Positions 1 to 8,907 of a DNA stretch of 64,000 bases are shown in pieces. The notes beneath the pieces are model-generated. The model was not told the origin of the DNA and did not search any database. It saw only the letters and a program-made list of their open reading frames with translations. Position 1 is the first letter of the stretch. Each line of letters opens with the position of its first letter. Made by a program: the position numbers and the translations under genes. This stretch comes from Micropterix aruncella (Eukaryota; Arthropoda; Insecta; Lepidoptera; Micropterigidae). The stretch is taken from assembly GCA_944548615.1 (NCBI GenBank), contig OX155952.1, positions 186,001 to 250,000 of the forward strand. Reading direction: 5' to 3'.

Positions 1-422
1 CAGCGCTTGCAGGCGTAGGGACGGTCGGCGAGGTGACGGTAGCGGTAGTGGCGCGCGAGCGCCGAGCGCGCGGCGAAGCGGTCGCCGCAGTCCGCGCAGC
101 GCAGCCGCGGCGGCGCGTGGCGCGCGGCCGCGTGCAGCCGCAGCAGGCGCGCGCTGCCGAAGCGGGCGCCGCACGCCGCGCACGCGGCGTCGCCGCCGGC
201 CGCCGCCGCGGCGCCGCGCCGCAGGTGGTCGGCCAGCTTGGCGCCGTTGGCGAAGGCGGCGCGGCAGCCGGGGCAGGCGGCGGCGCGCTCGCCCGTGTGC
301 GACGCCACGTGCTCGAGCCGCGCCGTCGTGCCGCAGCCCGCCCAGCCGCAGCGCACGCGCGCGCGCCCCGAGCCCGCCATGCGCGCGCCCAAAGCGTGGC
401 ATCGCACGTGCATGTAGAAAGT
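1..422 (-). CDS. HINFP: HINFP-like C2H2 zinc-finger protein, exon 3 (partial)
   Basis: Reading leftward from 422, this exon starts TFYMHVRCHALG, which is the histidine half of a zinc finger whose cysteines (CRWHAC) end the exon at 1427; both junctions are phase 0 and the joined finger fits C-x4-C-x12-H-x3-H. Further fingers follow in order: RCGWAGC...HVASH, ACPGCRAAFANGAKLADH, a CAACGARFGSARLLRLH finger, and CADCGDRFAARSALARHYRYRH followed by DRPYACKRC at the window edge. This order and the linkers (SHTGER, RYRHLADRPYACK) match histone H4 transcription factor (HINFP/MIZF), a nuclear DNA-binding protein activating replication-dependent H4 genes. The acceptor is cgtcag at 423-428 in minus sense. 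The exon is extremely GC-rich compared with the DNA around it. The C-terminal part lies outside the window. Orthology is inferred from finger order and spacing. Confidence 0.88.
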
Positions 423-1426
423 CTGACGAACGACGGCGAATGTCATTTTAGACCGCGCGTATTCTGATGTGCCACCCGGACTCTCGCCGAGAAGCCTCGA
501 GAACATCCGAGAAACTGGAACACCCTGTCTTCAGTGAGAAACGTGAATGTGAATAGTTTCTCGCCGTCTCGCCCTCGTTCTCGCCTGTTCTCCGTTCGTT
601 ATCGGTATTTTATCCCGCGACAAAGGGTTTCTCCGACGAGAAAAGAGAACACTATCACATGCTAGTGTTGTCTCAGTGCCGATTAGTGAGTGGCGGAGAG
701 AGTGCACGTTTATTTTGTCTTATTAAGTAAATTTTCTATTTCGTTTAGAAAATGCGGAATAACGATTTGAAATTAATTTTATTTTAATTCCAATTAAAAC
801 TCTTGTTAAGCAAATTTTCAAAATCAATAATTGATATCCTGGTATTTTTTTAAATTCTCCACTTGGTTCATCCGATTGTTTTTGCATGCTAAAACTGAAA
901 GAGTAAGATAGATAACATGTATGTACTTATGAATAGGTACACGATTATAGTTATAACGAGAAAATAAAGGTCATCCAATAGAATCTTTCTAAGTGAAAAA
1001 CCGAGATATCTTTCAAAATATCACAGCACGAGAGTGAACATGCTATCGCTGCCAAAATGACACTTTTGCGATAGAAATGCGACACGCAATGGCGTTCGTA
1101 ATACCGATAACGACAGAAACGATTGTCGTTGCGATAGGAGGAAGTTCGGCTACTCGCCGTTAGGAACGACTCGAAACTATAGTTTTTATAGTACCGTCAT
1201 TAAGAATTGCGATAGCGGTTGAAATGCGAGAGCATTCGTAGTAGGCTTGCAGTTCTAATAACTCGTTCGAAGAATATATGATTTTAGTAAGTTATTAATT
1301 AGCTATCTGTTAACGGGTTGCTATTCCTCGGATTACCGAAAGTGACCTCGTCCAGCTGGCCGTACTGGACGATTCACAGTGAGCGGCGACGCGTACACGT
1401 CGCGGAGTTTCGTGCGGAGCGCTCAC
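423..1426 (-). other. HINFP-like intron 2
   Basis: About 1 kb between donor CAG|GTGAGC (minus strand, boundary 1427/1426) and acceptor cgtcag|ACTTTC (boundary 423/422). It is AT-rich after the first 100 bases and I see no transposon, RNA gene or open frame in it. Confidence 0.75.
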
Positions 1427-1701
1427 CTGCGGGTCGAGGAAGAGCGCGTCGCAGGCGTGCCAGCGGCAGCGCAGCGGCGCGCGCGCGTGCTCGGCGCGGG
1501 GCGGCGCGCGGCGCGGCAGCGCGCACGGCGGCGCGTCGGGCGCGGCGGCGGCGCGCGCGCGTCCGCGCGCCACCAGCACCGCCTCCCACGCGTGCGCGCC
1601 CGCGCCGCGCCGCAAAGCGTCGCCCTCGCTCCCCTCCGCTTCCACCTTCCCCTCCCCCTCCCCCTCCTCCCAGCCGCACGAACGCCAGCCGCAAGACCTC
1701 C
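1427..1701 (-). CDS. HINFP: HINFP-like C2H2 zinc-finger protein, exon 2
   Basis: The exon opens after acceptor tccgcag with two bases (GG) that complete a codon begun by the last base of the exon at 20912, and it ends CTCGACCCGCAG|GTGAGC in phase 0. It encodes RSCGWRSC, then an acidic, glycine-rich stretch (EEGEGEGKVEAEGSEGD), then ALRRGAGAHAWEAVL, and ends in the cysteine half of the next finger, LRCRWHACDALF. The first segment sits where the second HINFP finger belongs, but the first zinc-binding histidine appears replaced (LRRGAGAH), so this finger may not bind metal. GC content is very high. A copia target duplication begins only 54 bases upstream, at 1755, inside the intron. Confidence 0.85.
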
Positions 1702-1759
1702 CTGCGGACGCCGAAACGCACACCCCGAATAGGTAAATCGCTCGTTGCTAAAGCGTAAC

Positions 1760-1913
1760 TGTTAAAGTTATTGTTGGATGTACGCAGGGACAAAACACGA
1801 AAGAAAACGAATTTCTTCTATGGAAATAGTTGCTTGACACACACTTGCGACAGCTAGCGTTTCGCGCCGACTAGTTCGCAGAGTTGCCACTTTATTAAAG
1901 AACCATAAAGTAT
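1760..1913 (-). repeat. Copia 3' LTR, outer part
   Basis: 154 bases identical to 11422-11575. The LTR breaks at about 1913 where a LINE inserted; its remaining bases are at 6884-6897. In element orientation this is the 3' LTR. Confidence 0.95.
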
Positions 1914-1914
1914 A

Positions 1915-2368
1915 GTTGTCACAGTTGTCACGTCAGTTGTCACACGAAAAATTCGATCGCTCTTGTAAATAGTCGAAAAATAGTATCAGTATCGAGTGGC
2001 CTTTCTTTAACGATTTACCAAGTTAAGGATAGACTTGCGGAGAATATTTCTGTGAAAAAATCGTGTAATTTGGGTGTGGGATTGGTGAGATATTTTGTTT
2101 TTAAAAAAATAACTATTTCAGTATTCATCCGAATATTCACTACAGCGGTCACACCTGAACGTTCGCCGCCGAACGAACAGGCCGCAGCAGGTTGACAGAT
2201 AGTGAGGTGAATTTACGATTATTCAAGGAACGCTAACGATAACCCTGTATATTATCGTATCATACCATCCTGCATACGAAATTTTCGCGAAACATAAAAA
2301 CATTGAAACGCGAACGTCATCTATCTACTACCCAGTGATTTTTTCTTACGAAATTAATTAAATTAACA
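1915..2368 (+). promoter_or_regulatory. LINE 5' leader (internal promoter region)
   Basis: 454 bases between the LINE 5' end and the ORF1 start codon. Full-length LINEs carry their promoter here. I see tandem GTTGTCAC motifs at the very start but no recognisable initiator or downstream element. Confidence 0.5.
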
Positions 2369-3349
2369 ATGAATTGCAGTAAGTGTAAAAATGATGCAGT
2401 AGACTATGTTGTTTGCGGGCAATGTAAAGGGCACTATCATTATGACTGCGCGGGAGTTTCCGAAGTCACCTACCGAAAAATGGGCTCCGAGAAGAAGGCT
2501 AACTGGCGATGCACCTCGTGCCGTAACATGGCCAGCCCCTTACCACAGTCTCAACCCTCAAATTTAGGTCAGCCGTCTTTATTTGATGTGCTTAACGAAA
2601 TAAAAAGCTTTCGAGTAGATTTTAATAATATGAAATCAGAATTTGACAACATGAAATCCGTTGTCCAGAATTCAATGCAATATATCACGGACATAAATAA
2701 TAAATTAATCGCAATGGATGGCAGGTTCGACGATTTTAATGGCAGATTAATCACTGCAGAGAAAAAGATTTCCTGTTTCTCCGAAGTTCAAAAAGAGTTA
2801 ATAAAAGCTCAAGAAACTATATTAGAGCTGAGACAGGAAAATAATTTGCAGGACCAATTCTCTAGACAAAATAATATTGAAATTTCCGGCCTACCTACAA
2901 ATAAGGGAGAAAATTTAATGTCGACATTACATGATCTATGTACCATCGTGGGTTTTAAGTTATGTGATACGGATGTTGACACCATACATCGCGTGCGCCC
3001 CTACCTGGGCGTCACTGGCGCTGGTGGAAACAAGCAGCCGGCGCGCCCACCATCAGTAGTCGTTCGGTTCACGCAGCGCAGGCGCAAGGATCAGCTGATT
3101 GCGGCCGTGCGGGCCCGCCGCGGCATCTCTACCGCGGACATCGGATTGCCGGGCGCGGCCTCTACCCTATACGTCAGTGACCACCTCACGCCTACAAACA
3201 AATTATTACTGAAGCGAGCGCGGGAACTAAAGGTCGAAAACAACTACTCCTATCTGTGGGTTAAAGATTGCAAGATACTTCTCCGAAAAAATGAAACCTC
3301 GAACATCATCCGAATTTCAAACGAATCCGATCTTCATAAAATTAAGTGA
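2369..3349 (+). CDS. LINE ORF1 protein with PHD-type zinc finger and coiled coil
   Basis: 326 residues. A PHD-like C4HC3 finger opens the protein (CSKCKNDA...CGQC...HYDCAG...WRCTSCR, residues 3-52). A long helical stretch rich in K/E/N/L/I follows (about 70-165, likely coiled coil), then an RNA-binding-type C-terminal region (DTIHRVRP... VVVRFTQRRRKDQLI, about 205-250). Such ORF1 proteins bind the element RNA and form ribonucleoprotein particles. The start ATG follows attaacA. The stop is TGA followed directly by CTAG, a context known to favour stop-codon readthrough, and the frame stays open afterwards (separate entry). Confidence 0.92.
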   Translation: MNCSKCKNDAVDYVVCGQCKGHYHYDCAGVSEVTYRKMGSEKKANWRCTSCRNMASPLPQSQPSNLGQPSLFDVLNEIKSFRVDFNNMKSEFDNMKSVVQNSMQYITDINNKLIAMDGRFDDFNGRLITAEKKISCFSEVQKELIKAQETILELRQENNLQDQFSRQNNIEISGLPTNKGENLMSTLHDLCTIVGFKLCDTDVDTIHRVRPYLGVTGAGGNKQPARPPSVVVRFTQRRRKDQLIAAVRARRGISTADIGLPGAASTLYVSDHLTPTNKLLLKRARELKVENNYSYLWVKDCKILLRKNETSNIIRISNESDLHKIK

Positions 3350-3751
3350 CTAGCTACTGTGTTAAATGTTAAACAATTCCCTGTATTTTCAACAATTACT
3401 TGGGTATCTATTTCCTCTTCTTATTTGTCTACCTCAATTTTGTCAGTGTATTATGTTTCATCCTCACTAACAGTTGAGGCTTATTTTGTTTTTATTACAA
3501 TAAATTGCAACAACGAACACTCTCTTGTCCACAAGTATCTCGCCCTTTTGAATATTATTAATTTAGTGTTTTTTAATTATAGTATTAATCTGTATGCACT
3601 GCCATATAGCTTATTACTTTTCTTGTTATTTGTATACTGCATAAAATATTCTCGTTTGAAGAAGTTATTTGACGTTTCAGCTTTATTCAATTTATCACCT
3701 TTTTATTGTCTGTTTATTTTAAGACAATACTATTATGGATTACAAACTTAA
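3350..3751 (+). other. Open in-frame extension of LINE ORF1 beyond a leaky-looking TGA
   Basis: After the ORF1 stop (TGA at 3347-3349, next bases CTAGC) the same frame stays open for 133 codons and overlaps the first 17 bases of ORF2. The translation is rich in L, F, Y, I and S with hydrophobic stretches such as LPYSLLLFLLFVYCIKY. There is no ATG near its start, so it would be reached only by readthrough. The DNA is T-rich, which alone raises F/L/Y content and lowers stop frequency somewhat. The alternative is simple inter-ORF spacer in which translation reinitiates at ORF2. Confidence 0.35.
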
Positions 3752-6662
3752 ATCATTATCAATCTATTACCAGAACGTGAGGGGATTACGCACTAAGTCT
3801 CATTCGTTTTTAACCAACGTCTTGCAATGCGATTACGATTTAATCATTTTAACTGAAACCTGGTTAACGGAAGACTTTTATGACGCAGAATATTTTTACA
3901 ATAATTATAACGTGTATAGGCACGATAGGCTCGTTAGTGACGGACGCGGCGAGCGCGGCGGAGGAATGCTAATAGCTGTGCGTTGCGGGCTGCGCGCGCG
4001 ACGGCGGGACGACTTGTGCTCGGAGCGGGCGCGCCACTGCTTGTGGCTGACTCTCGAGATCCCGGCGCCGACTCCGCTCGTCGGCGCTCCCTCCCGCAAT
4101 ACTGTATCCTCACACTCACAAACTACGTACACACATATAGCCTGTTGTTATTTCCCGCACAATGATAATCATTTAGAGGCACTTCGAACATTTTACGATA
4201 ATACGTTTGATATCATGCAGAATCACCAAAATGACAACTTTTTAATCCTCGGTGATCTAAATATCACTAAAGCAGATTGGTATTCTTTGGAATATTCCGA
4301 TTCTCTTAGCGTGAACGCGAACGACGATATCAAAGTGTCTGACTTGATTGATTTTATGAATATTTCTAGCCTATCGCAATATAACGGATGTCAAAATAAA
4401 AATGGGAGGATACTCGACTTAGTTTTGTGTTCTACTAGCTGCAAAGTGAGGAACTCTGATTCCCCACTCACGCCGGAGGATCACCATCATAAGTCATTAG
4501 ATATTACCTTTTACCTCCCCTGCAACACTTATATGATGTGTATTAAAGAACGTTTAAAAGTTATCTATCATGCGGCTGACTTTGTTAGCATAAGTAACGC
4601 GTTAATGAATGTTGACTGGGATAAAGTTTTATCGAAATTGGATACTGAAAAATCGGTTACCTATTTTTACAACTTCTTACAGGATCTTATAGACAAATAT
4701 ATTCCGAAGAAACTAGTAAAATCACAAACAAATTATCCACCTTGGTATTCCCGTGGTTTAATAAAATTAATTCGTCAGAAAATGAAAATGCATTCCAAAT
4801 GGAAAAAATATGACAATCTTTGCCACTACCAAACTTTTTCATTATTACGCTCACGGGAAAAGAAACTTGAGCGGGAATGTTACAAAAACTATATTGATTT
4901 CTCAGAAGCAAAAATTAACATCGCCCCTCGATTTTTTTGGACATTTATTAAATCTAAATTTGGTGCCAATAATATTCCCTCTCATATGAGCCTGAACGAT
5001 GTATCTTCAAGTGACTGCGAAACAATTACCAATATGTTTAATGATTATTTTAACTCAGTTTTTATCCCCGACACTTCCCAAGTGAGTGACACTTCCTGTA
5101 CTGATACAGCCTTATCTTCAGTTAACATCTCGACGGTAGAAATAACAGAAAACCTTGTAGATAAACTATTTCAGCAAATAGATATAAACAAGGGTGCGGG
5201 TTTCGACAACATCCATCCCATCTTAATCAGGAAGCTTAGTAAAGAGTTTTCAATACCAATCACCATAATTTATAGGAAATCTATGCTGGAGGGCTGTTTT
5301 CCTGCCATCTGGAAGAAATCTCTGGTAACTCCAATTCTAAAAGGTGGTGACAAACATGATATTATGCAGTACAGGCCTATCTCTAAGCTGAGTCTATTTG
5401 GTAAGATTTTCGAAAAAATAATTACTACGTCGTTAACCACTCAAATGCAGCACGTTGTATCAACGGAACAGCATGGGTTTTTTCGTGGTAGAAGTGTTAA
5501 CACAAATCTTATCGAATACACTGACTTTTTGTTGAATGCCCTTGATTCCGGATTCCAGGTTGATGCCGTGTATACTGATTTCTCTAAGGCTTTTGACAAA
5601 ATTAGTCATTCTATCCTTATACAAAAACTTTCGAAATTCGGTATACACGGCGACCTGCTAAGATGGATCCAGTCCTATATAAACAATCGTAGTCAAGCCG
5701 TCGCCCTTAAAGGTTACCGCTCTTCGTTTCTTAATGTTCCGTCAGGAATTCCTCAGGGATCCCACCTTGGCCCTTTTCTATTTACTTTATATTTAAACGA
5801 TATTGGACCGTGTTTTAATAAGTCGCATCACTTGCTTTATGCAGACGATACAAAAATATTCAAAATTGTTAAAGGTCTTGGTGATTGTGAAGATTTGCAA
5901 CAGGATTTATTAAGCTTTGAGAACTATTGTAAGGATAATCAACTAATTTTAAATACGGATAAATGTAACGTCATAACATTCACCCGAAAGCATCATCCAA
6001 TTATTTATGATTACAAAATATCCAGTAATAACTTAACCCGAGTTACCAACATTCGTGATCTAGGCATTACCCTGGATTCCAAACTGCACTTTAACCTTCA
6101 CATTGATAAGATCGTAGCTAAGGCTTTTAAACAACTCGGACTGATTCTGCGCATAAGTAAACCTTTTGCCAGAGGCAACACCATTAAAATACTCTACAAT
6201 GCATTCGTTCGTAGTGTCCTAGAATTCGGAAGTGTAGTTTGGAGTCCCCAGTATGCTGTTCACGTAGATAGGATTGAGAGGGTACAAAAGAAATGTTTAA
6301 AATCATTAGACTTTCGGACAGGTAGCCTCTGCACCGATTACGCAGAGAGAGTAACAACACACAAAATGCATTTTCTGTATTCAAGACGAAAATTCTTAGA
6401 CAGCATTTTCTTATATAAAATTATTCATAACCACATCAACTCTGCACCCCTTTTGGAAAAAAATCTTTTTAAAATCCCGCGGTCTTCCTCCTCACGTTCA
6501 AAAGATACTTTCTATATTCCCCCTTTTCATTCAAACTACGCAAAAAATACCTTCTTCAGACGCTCTTGCATGTGTTATAATGAAGTTTTGAACGACATAG
6601 ATATATTCTCAGTGTCATTAATTACTTTTAGGAAACAATTGAGTGATTTGTTGTTGCATTAG
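3735..6662 (+). CDS. LINE ORF2: APE-type endonuclease and reverse transcriptase
   Basis: 975 residues, uninterrupted. The N-terminal half is an apurinic-type endonuclease (YYQNVRGLRTK near 12, LTETWL near 40, ILGDLN near 170, PLTPEDHHHKSLD near 250) that nicks the target. The reverse transcriptase follows with DAVYTDFSKAFDKISH, GIPQGSHLGPFLF and the catalytic YADD at residues 702-705. A C-terminal region (ERVQKKCLKSLDFRTG onward) has no RNase H. The start ATG lies within the extension of ORF1. An intact ORF1/ORF2 pair within a young LTR suggests a recently active source element. A shorter sibling lies at 12345-12958. Confidence 0.95.
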   Translation: MDYKLKSLSIYYQNVRGLRTKSHSFLTNVLQCDYDLIILTETWLTEDFYDAEYFYNNYNVYRHDRLVSDGRGERGGGMLIAVRCGLRARRRDDLCSERARHCLWLTLEIPAPTPLVGAPSRNTVSSHSQTTYTHIACCYFPHNDNHLEALRTFYDNTFDIMQNHQNDNFLILGDLNITKADWYSLEYSDSLSVNANDDIKVSDLIDFMNISSLSQYNGCQNKNGRILDLVLCSTSCKVRNSDSPLTPEDHHHKSLDITFYLPCNTYMMCIKERLKVIYHAADFVSISNALMNVDWDKVLSKLDTEKSVTYFYNFLQDLIDKYIPKKLVKSQTNYPPWYSRGLIKLIRQKMKMHSKWKKYDNLCHYQTFSLLRSREKKLERECYKNYIDFSEAKINIAPRFFWTFIKSKFGANNIPSHMSLNDVSSSDCETITNMFNDYFNSVFIPDTSQVSDTSCTDTALSSVNISTVEITENLVDKLFQQIDINKGAGFDNIHPILIRKLSKEFSIPITIIYRKSMLEGCFPAIWKKSLVTPILKGGDKHDIMQYRPISKLSLFGKIFEKIITTSLTTQMQHVVSTEQHGFFRGRSVNTNLIEYTDFLLNALDSGFQVDAVYTDFSKAFDKISHSILIQKLSKFGIHGDLLRWIQSYINNRSQAVALKGYRSSFLNVPSGIPQGSHLGPFLFTLYLNDIGPCFNKSHHLLYADDTKIFKIVKGLGDCEDLQQDLLSFENYCKDNQLILNTDKCNVITFTRKHHPIIYDYKISSNNLTRVTNIRDLGITLDSKLHFNLHIDKIVAKAFKQLGLILRISKPFARGNTIKILYNAFVRSVLEFGSVVWSPQYAVHVDRIERVQKKCLKSLDFRTGSLCTDYAERVTTHKMHFLYSRRKFLDSIFLYKIIHNHINSAPLLEKNLFKIPRSSSSRSKDTFYIPPFHSNYAKNTFFRRSCMCYNEVLNDIDIFSVSLITFRKQLSDLLLH

Positions 6663-6883
6663 TTTTAGTTTACAGTTAATAATTTAGGTAGGGTACTCGT
6701 ACTAAATGAAAACAGTTCGATCCGACTAGACATTTATATTGTTGTGGCTACATTTACAAGTTTTGTTAAAATTAATGGTAATGTAGGTCTATTTGTTTAA
6801 GTGTATTTGTAAAAACATTTGTTTATGACTGTTTTTTACCTAAATAAAAAAAAATAAAAAAAAATAAAAAATAAAAAAAAAAA
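6663..6883 (+). other. LINE 3' untranslated region and A-rich tail
   Basis: After the ORF2 stop, a 180-base UTR ends tttacctaaataaaaaaaa, followed by a run of A with scattered T. The same UTR, reverse complemented, is found at 12345-12569. Confidence 0.85.
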
Positions 6884-6897
6884 CTAGTTATTCAACA
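6884..6897 (-). repeat. Copia 3' LTR, inner remnant beyond the LINE
   Basis: ctagttattcaaca matches the terminal 14 bases of the intact LTR (11581-11594) with one mismatch. It follows directly on the A-rich tail of the inserted LINE, so the two LTR pieces bracket that insertion. Confidence 0.88.
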
Positions 6898-6960
6898 CTC
6901 GCACTGATTGCATACTTTATTTTTAAGTGGGAAAGCATCTTAACTTTTCCCTTAATATTT

Positions 6961-7390
6961 CCCATCAAACTTGCAGAAGGCAAATTTGCAGACGGCAATC
7001 TTGCAGACGGCATTCTTGCAGGCGGCAGTTTTGCAGAAGGCAATCTTGCAGAAGGCAGTTTTGCAAATGTCAAAATGACCTAACCTAACCTAACAGAAAA
7101 ACTTAAAACATTTTTTTTAATGTTTAGTTTGATGTATAAAAGTCATCCACTACAAGGATGCCGGTAATTAATGTCACATCGATTTTAGGGAAAGAAAAAC
7201 CTAACCTAACCTAACCTAACAGAAAAACTTAAAAACTGTACTGAAGGTTGCCGCCTGCAAGGTTGCTTCCTGCAAGGTTGCCTCCTGCAAATCTGCCCTC
7301 AACAAATTTGGACCTGTCAAAAGTGACATTTGTGCAAAATTGCCGCATGCAAAACTGGCGCCCCCCTATTTCTTCTAGTATATTTTTAGT
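6961..7390. mobile_element. Foldback-like insert with 15-bp tandem units in opposed arms
   Basis: Between the copia stop codon and its left LTR lie two arms of degenerate 15-bp units: TTGCAGACGGCAATC-type units at 6970-7065, and their reverse complement (GGTTGCCGCCTGCAA) at 7246-7275 and beyond. A direct repeat, (CCTAA)3-4 followed by cagaaaaacttaaaa, occurs at 7077-7107 and again at about 7199-7232. The decamer cttaatattt flanks the block at 6951-6960 and 7391-7400 and may be a target duplication. In frame, the units look like pentapeptide repeats, but there is no convincing start codon or gene. Borders are approximate. Confidence 0.5.
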
Positions 7391-7533
7391 CTTAATATTT
7401 TCAAGTGTTGCAACATTAACATTATTTGTCAGACAGACAGACGTCAAACTGACAGCACAGAACGAAATCATAACATAACCTAAAAATGAGACATTTTTCA
7501 GAATTTTCTTATATTCTAATGTGGTTTACACTT

Positions 7534-8907
7534 TCACAATGTTCTATCTCTGCACAACTGTTGAAAGCGTTGTTTAGGTAGAGCTTTAGTCATGATGTCG
7601 GCGAGTTGACGGTCTGTCGGCACGTAGTTCACTTTAAGAACACGATCTTCGCACTTCTCACGTATGAAGTGATACCTAATGTCAATGTGCTTCGTTCGTT
7701 TGTGGAATTCAGGGTTTTTAACCAAACGAATAGCACTTTGGTTGTCGACTTGTAGTAAGGATGGAACTTTTACAGGTTCGAATATGTCTTCTAGCAGGCG
7801 TCTGATCCATGTGATCTCCTTCGCTGCTAGCGCTGCTGCCATATACTCTGCCTCAGTTGTTGAAACTGCAACAGAATGTTGACGCTGACTGCTCCAAGTC
7901 ACTGGTCCACCGTTCATCATGAATATATATCCTGATGTCGAACATCTCGTATCCAGATCTCCTGCATAATCGGAATCTGAATATCCGATGAGCGTCTGAG
8001 CGTCGTTTCCATATACCAATCCATATTCTTTTGTCTCCTTCAGATATCTGATTATTCTTTTGACCGCATTCCAATGCGTGTTGTTATGCTTTGATAGGAA
8101 GCGGCTGACAACTCCCACTGCATATGCAATATCTGGTCTGCTAACTATCGCAGCAAACATTAGCGAACCTACTGCTTCACGATAAGGTACACTTGGTTCG
8201 ATGTCTTCTGCATCGCACGATTGTAGGCGTGTTTGTGGGTCTGCTGGAACACTATTCGTCGTAGCATCTTCGAGGTTAAATTTACTTATAATCCCTTCAA
8301 TGTAAACTTTTTGATGTAGAAATATTTTCCGTTTTTCTCGGTCTCGGCTGATCTGTAAACCGACAAAAATATTCGGCTCACAGATGGTGATTTCGAATTT
8401 TGATTCCAAATATTTCAGTACATTCTGCATTGTGCCTTTATCCTCTGTCATCAGCAATCCGTCGTCAACGTACAATGCCAGTAACACTTTGGACCCATTT
8501 AATATGCCGCGGTATACACACTTGTCTGCATCACTTTGGGCCAACCCTATGTTTTGTAGAAATTCATTAAATTTCTTATTCCAGCACCTAGGTGCTTGCT
8601 TTAATCCATATATAGATTTCTTCAGTTTGAATACATGGTTTGGTTTAGCGGATGTTCCGCTGGCTGGAGTCATATAGATTTCTTCATCTAGTAATCCATG
8701 CCAGAATGCTGTCTTCACATCGAACTGCATTATTTCATAATTGCGTTGTGCGGCTATTGCTAATAGCACCCTGACAGAATCATATCTTGTCGTTGGAGAA
8801 AATGTTTCATTGTAATCAATACCTTCTCTTTGGGCAAATCCCTTGGCACATAGCCTTGCTTTGAAGCGTGGCATTCCTTCTGGTGTTCGTTTTAGCCTAA
8901 ATACCAT
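7534..8907 (-). CDS. Copia reverse transcriptase and RNase H (C-terminal part of gag-pol)
   Basis: 457 residues continuing the gag-pol frame after a one-base shift at about 8905: VFRLKRTPEGMPRFKARLCAKGF is the expected start of the copia reverse transcriptase. Catalytic YVDD is visible (ALYVDDGLLM, near 8465), followed by SRPDIAYAVG and the RNase H region with GYSDSDYAGD and STTEAEYMA. Stop at 7534. As only one frameshift separates it from the upstream part, the element has probably lost autonomy recently, or the shift is a sequencing artefact. Confidence 0.95.
   Translation of the reverse strand: MVFRLKRTPEGMPRFKARLCAKGFAQREGIDYNETFSPTTRYDSVRVLLAIAAQRNYEIMQFDVKTAFWHGLLDEEIYMTPASGTSAKPNHVFKLKKSIYGLKQAPRCWNKKFNEFLQNIGLAQSDADKCVYRGILNGSKVLLALYVDDGLLMTEDKGTMQNVLKYLESKFEITICEPNIFVGLQISRDREKRKIFLHQKVYIEGIISKFNLEDATTNSVPADPQTRLQSCDAEDIEPSVPYREAVGSLMFAAIVSRPDIAYAVGVVSRFLSKHNNTHWNAVKRIIRYLKETKEYGLVYGNDAQTLIGYSDSDYAGDLDTRCSTSGYIFMMNGGPVTWSSQRQHSVAVSTTEAEYMAAALAAKEITWIRRLLEDIFEPVKVPSLLQVDNQSAIRLVKNPEFHKRTKHIDIRYHFIREKCEDRVLKVNYVPTDRQLADIMTKALPKQRFQQLCRDRTL

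Larger units (their letters stand above)
1915..6883 (+). mobile_element. Full-length non-LTR retrotransposon (CR1/Jockey group) inside the copia LTR
   Basis: About 4.97 kb from a 5' end with three GTTGTCAC-type repeats (1915-1948), through a 5' leader, ORF1 (2369-3349) and ORF2 (3735-6662), to an A-rich tail (about 6842-6883). Both ORFs are uninterrupted. The insertion point is within the copia LTR after aaagtata. The target duplication is obscured by the A-rich tail. Clade assignment between CR1 and Jockey is uncertain: the PHD-type ORF1 favours the CR1 side and the A-tail the Jockey side. Confidence 0.93.

Noticed and set aside
33..467. Open frame on the plus strand over the first 0.5 kb
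   Set aside because: It is the antisense of GC-rich HINFP zinc-finger coding sequence; its composition (R/A/G-rich) is a frame shadow.
1310..1793. Four overlapping open frames on both strands
   Set aside because: GC-rich shadowing of the HINFP exon at 1427-1701; only the minus frame containing CRWHAC is supported, and only between its splice sites.
3359..3751. A separate 130-residue membrane protein gene
   Set aside because: No ATG near its start and it lies between the two LINE ORFs in the ORF1 frame; treated as a possible readthrough extension instead.
7077..7220. Internal telomere (TTAGG array)
   Set aside because: Only three and four units in each run, embedded in a foldback-like repeat; not a telomeric array.
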